DNA from: an uncultured Oscillibacter sp.
GTDB lineage: Bacteria > Bacillota > Clostridia > Oscillospirales > Oscillospiraceae
NCBI GenBank assembly: GCA_900770295.1
Contig: CAAGJQ010000151.1
Span: forward strand, 1-6,224
Direction: 5' to 3'
Length of the DNA stretch: 6,224 nt
Under the pieces are notes generated by a model. It made no database searches. It was not told the origin of the DNA and saw nothing but the letters and a program-made list of their open reading frames with translations. How positions within the stretch are numbered: the stretch's first letter is position 1; each line of letters starts with the position of its first letter. The translations under genes were made by a program, and so were the position numbers. Shown piece by piece: positions 4,752-6,224 of this stretch.

Positions 4752-5909
4752 TCACATCGCCTGGCTGATGACGTTCCCGATGGTGTCCGCGGCGTCCCGT
4801 TTCATCTCCGCCGTGGTGTGGGTGTAGGTACTGAGGGTGAATCCTGCTGAGTAGTGGCCCAGGGCGCCGGATAATGTTTTGACGTCCACTCCGTTTTTCA
4901 GGGATAACGTTGCGAAGGTGTGTCGGAGGTCATGGAATCGAATGTGCTCAGCGCCGATGGCTTTCAGAATTTTGTCATGGGTATGCCGGAAGGAATCTGG
5001 GTCAAACATGGTGCCCGTCTTGGGCGAAGGGAACATATACGGATTCCCTGGATGTTTCTTGTGTTCCTCCACCAGTAAGTCCACTGCTTGCTGCGGAATT
5101 GCCAGCGTTCTTACGGAGTTCTGCGTCTTGGGTTGGCTCACCACCAGCTCGCCTTTGATACGGTTCACCTGCTTGGTCACGGAGATCGTCCTTGCCTCGA
5201 CGTTCAGGTCAGTCCAGAGAAGGGCGAGGAGCTCGCCACGCCGCAGGCCCGTGGTTAATTCCAGATAGTATGCCGCCAGCAGTCCGCGCTTGTCTGCTTC
5301 CATTAGGTATGGCCCGATTTTCTCCTGCGGCAGTACCTTCATTTCCTTTTTCTCCATCTTTGGCAGTTTACAGCCCCTTGCAGGGTTTACAAGGAGCAGT
5401 CTTTCCTTGACCGCCTGTTCCAGGCAGTTGTTCAGCAGGGTGTGGATGCCGTGAACCACTCTGACACTCAGGCCCTTCTCCTTCAGCTCAATGTGCTTAT
5501 AACGCTGTACCCTGCCGTTTTTCTGGAGGTCATTGTAGAATTTCTGGATTTGAATGGTGGTCAGCTTGTCCAGCCTGATGTCGCCCAGCTTGGGGATGAT
5601 GTGGTTGTCGATATAGTTCAGGTAATAATCTTTGGTTTTCTCTCGGAGCCGAGGCTCAGCATAGACTTCATACCACAGCTTGATCCAGCTCTTGACCGTG
5701 TAGGTGTTCGCTCTGGTGACATCCAACTGCTGGCTGTCCGCGATTGCTTTCTTCAGCTTCTCTTTGACCTCGCCCTGGGTCTTGCCGAGGACATTCTTGT
5801 AGATGGTCTTGCCTGTTGCCGGGTCATGTCCTGCTGTATAGCGGCCCTCCCACCGTCCGTCCTTCCGTTTGCGGATACTGCCCTCGCCGTTGGCCCGTTT
5901 CTTTGCCAT
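4752..5909 (-). CDS. Tyrosine-recombinase integrase of a mobile element
   Basis: This 385-aa site-specific recombinase integrates and excises the element to its right. The N-terminus (about 1-60: GEGSIRKRKDGRWEGRYTAGHD...) is the short AP2-like arm-DNA-binding domain of Tn916/clostridial phage integrases. Residues about 65-170 are the SAM-like core-binding domain (TVKSWIKLWYEVY, IIPKLGDIRLDKLTTIQIQKFYNDL). Residues about 190-380 are the catalytic domain with all six residues visible: R223 (TTGLRRGE), K261 (SQPKTQNSVRTL), H326 and R329 (RFHDLRHTFATL), H352 (GALGHYS) and the nucleophile Y362 (LSTYTHT). Length is normal and no frameshift is seen, so it should be active. The ATG at 5909 has AGGAGGG 7 nt upstream (5917-5923) and shares its A with the TGA of the preceding small gene. 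It reads toward tRNA-Val, the probable target. A prophage, an ICE or a smaller genomic island are all possible. Confidence 0.95.
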   Translation of the reverse strand: MAKKRANGEGSIRKRKDGRWEGRYTAGHDPATGKTIYKNVLGKTQGEVKEKLKKAIADSQQLDVTRANTYTVKSWIKLWYEVYAEPRLREKTKDYYLNYIDNHIIPKLGDIRLDKLTTIQIQKFYNDLQKNGRVQRYKHIELKEKGLSVRVVHGIHTLLNNCLEQAVKERLLLVNPARGCKLPKMEKKEMKVLPQEKIGPYLMEADKRGLLAAYYLELTTGLRRGELLALLWTDLNVEARTISVTKQVNRIKGELVVSQPKTQNSVRTLAIPQQAVDLLVEEHKKHPGNPYMFPSPKTGTMFDPDSFRHTHDKILKAIGAEHIRFHDLRHTFATLSLKNGVDVKTLSGALGHYSAGFTLSTYTHTTAEMKRDAADTIGNVISQAM

Positions 5910-6220
5910 CAGTCATCCCTCCTCTGCTCTGCAAGCTGTCCCATTCGGCGTTCTTCTTCCTCGGCGAAGGAGTAGGGCGGCTCTGTATTCAGTTCCGCAA
6001 TAATCCCCCAAGCCAGACGGAAACCTGCCGCGAAGCTGGCGAGAGAGACTTCCTCCCGCATCTCCGCTTCCAGGTCTACCAGCTTCAGCAGACTGCGGCG
6101 TTCCGGTTTGGCCTTGCCCTCAGTCAATGCCTGATGGATTTCGTTGATTTCCTGCCGCAATTCTGGGAAGTCCGGTTCTTTGAAGAATTGTCGCTGCAGT
6201 CCTCTCATGTATTCGTACAT
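5909..6220 (-). CDS. Small DUF6809-like protein encoded upstream of the integrase
   Basis: A 103-aa acidic, mostly helical protein without signal peptide or membrane segment. A central stretch (LVDLEAEMREEVSLASFAAGFRLAWGIIAEL) resembles the conserved core of DUF6809 proteins (E.F..GFRLG...E), small proteins of unknown function common in clostridial genomes and mobile elements; this is a recollection of the family pattern, not a search result. Its TGA overlaps the integrase ATG by one base (TGATG), so the two are probably translationally coupled, and a role linked to integration or excision control is possible but unproven. ATG at 6220 is only 4 bases from the window edge and no ribosome site is visible for it or for the next Met (codon 5), so the gene may begin further right. 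Confidence 0.7.
   Translation of the reverse strand: MYEYMRGLQRQFFKEPDFPELRQEINEIHQALTEGKAKPERRSLLKLVDLEAEMREEVSLASFAAGFRLAWGIIAELNTEPPYSFAEEEERRMGQLAEQRRDD
5917..5923 (-). promoter_or_regulatory. Ribosome binding site of the integrase
   Basis: AGGAGGG on the minus strand lies 7 nt before the integrase ATG at 5909 and within the last codons of the small upstream gene. A near-consensus site inside the upstream gene fits coupled translation of the pair. Confidence 0.8.
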
Positions 6221-6224
6221 CGTA

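Noticed and set aside
4549..4755. 68-codon minus-strand frame after the integrase
   Set aside because: It runs through two terminator hairpins and the direct repeats, lacks a ribosome site and has no recognisable domain; more likely non-coding.

Overview
The window looks like chromosomal DNA of a low-redundancy Gram-positive anaerobe of the Clostridia, possibly Oscillospiraceae/Ruminococcaceae-like. This is an inference from the GroEL tail ending in MGGMY, strong AGGAGG ribosome sites, encoded CCA on all tRNAs, a B. subtilis-like elongator tRNA-Met, and a clostridial-type integrase. No 16S or other decisive marker is present.

Layout. (1) 1-166: the last 38 codons of a chaperonin GroEL gene and its strong intrinsic terminator. 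(2) 200-3902: a self-contained restriction-modification cassette with its own extended -10 promoter. The promoter is flanked by two dyad symmetries. It drives a beta-class DNA methyltransferase (276-1157), followed 6 nt later by a 912-aa single-chain nuclease-methyltransferase (1164-3902). The second protein has an N-terminal PD-(D/E)XK nuclease and a gamma-class N6-adenine methyltransferase core, so it is a Type IIG-like RM enzyme. A perfect 13-bp inverted repeat lies within codons 16-25 of the nuclease gene. (3) 3903-4128: a gene-free, GC-rich stretch with several small inverted repeats and then an A/T-rich tract. (4) 4129-4567: a tRNA operon, promoter then tRNA-Met(CAT), tRNA-Glu(TTC), tRNA-Val(CAC), with strong hairpins in both tRNA spacers and a near-perfect bidirectional terminator directly after the tRNA-Val CCA. 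(5) 4568-4751: a short non-coding stretch with two sets of direct repeats and a second terminator-like hairpin. (6) 4752-6220, minus strand: a complete tyrosine recombinase whose start overlaps the stop of a small DUF6809-like protein by one base. This is the integrase end of a mobile element that continues beyond the right edge.

How it fits together. The methyltransferase-first order, the tight spacing and the private promoter suggest that the companion methyltransferase and the bifunctional enzyme act as one defence system, with the host protected before the nuclease appears. The cassette sits between two core loci (groEL and a tRNA operon). A second mobile element abuts the 3' side of the tRNA operon, so the tRNA cluster is probably an integration hotspot. 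No previously undescribed system is proven here. The most unusual points are the Leu-substituted motif IV in both methyltransferases, the intragenic hairpin at the nuclease start, the paired dyads around the promoter, and the tRNA spacer hairpins.
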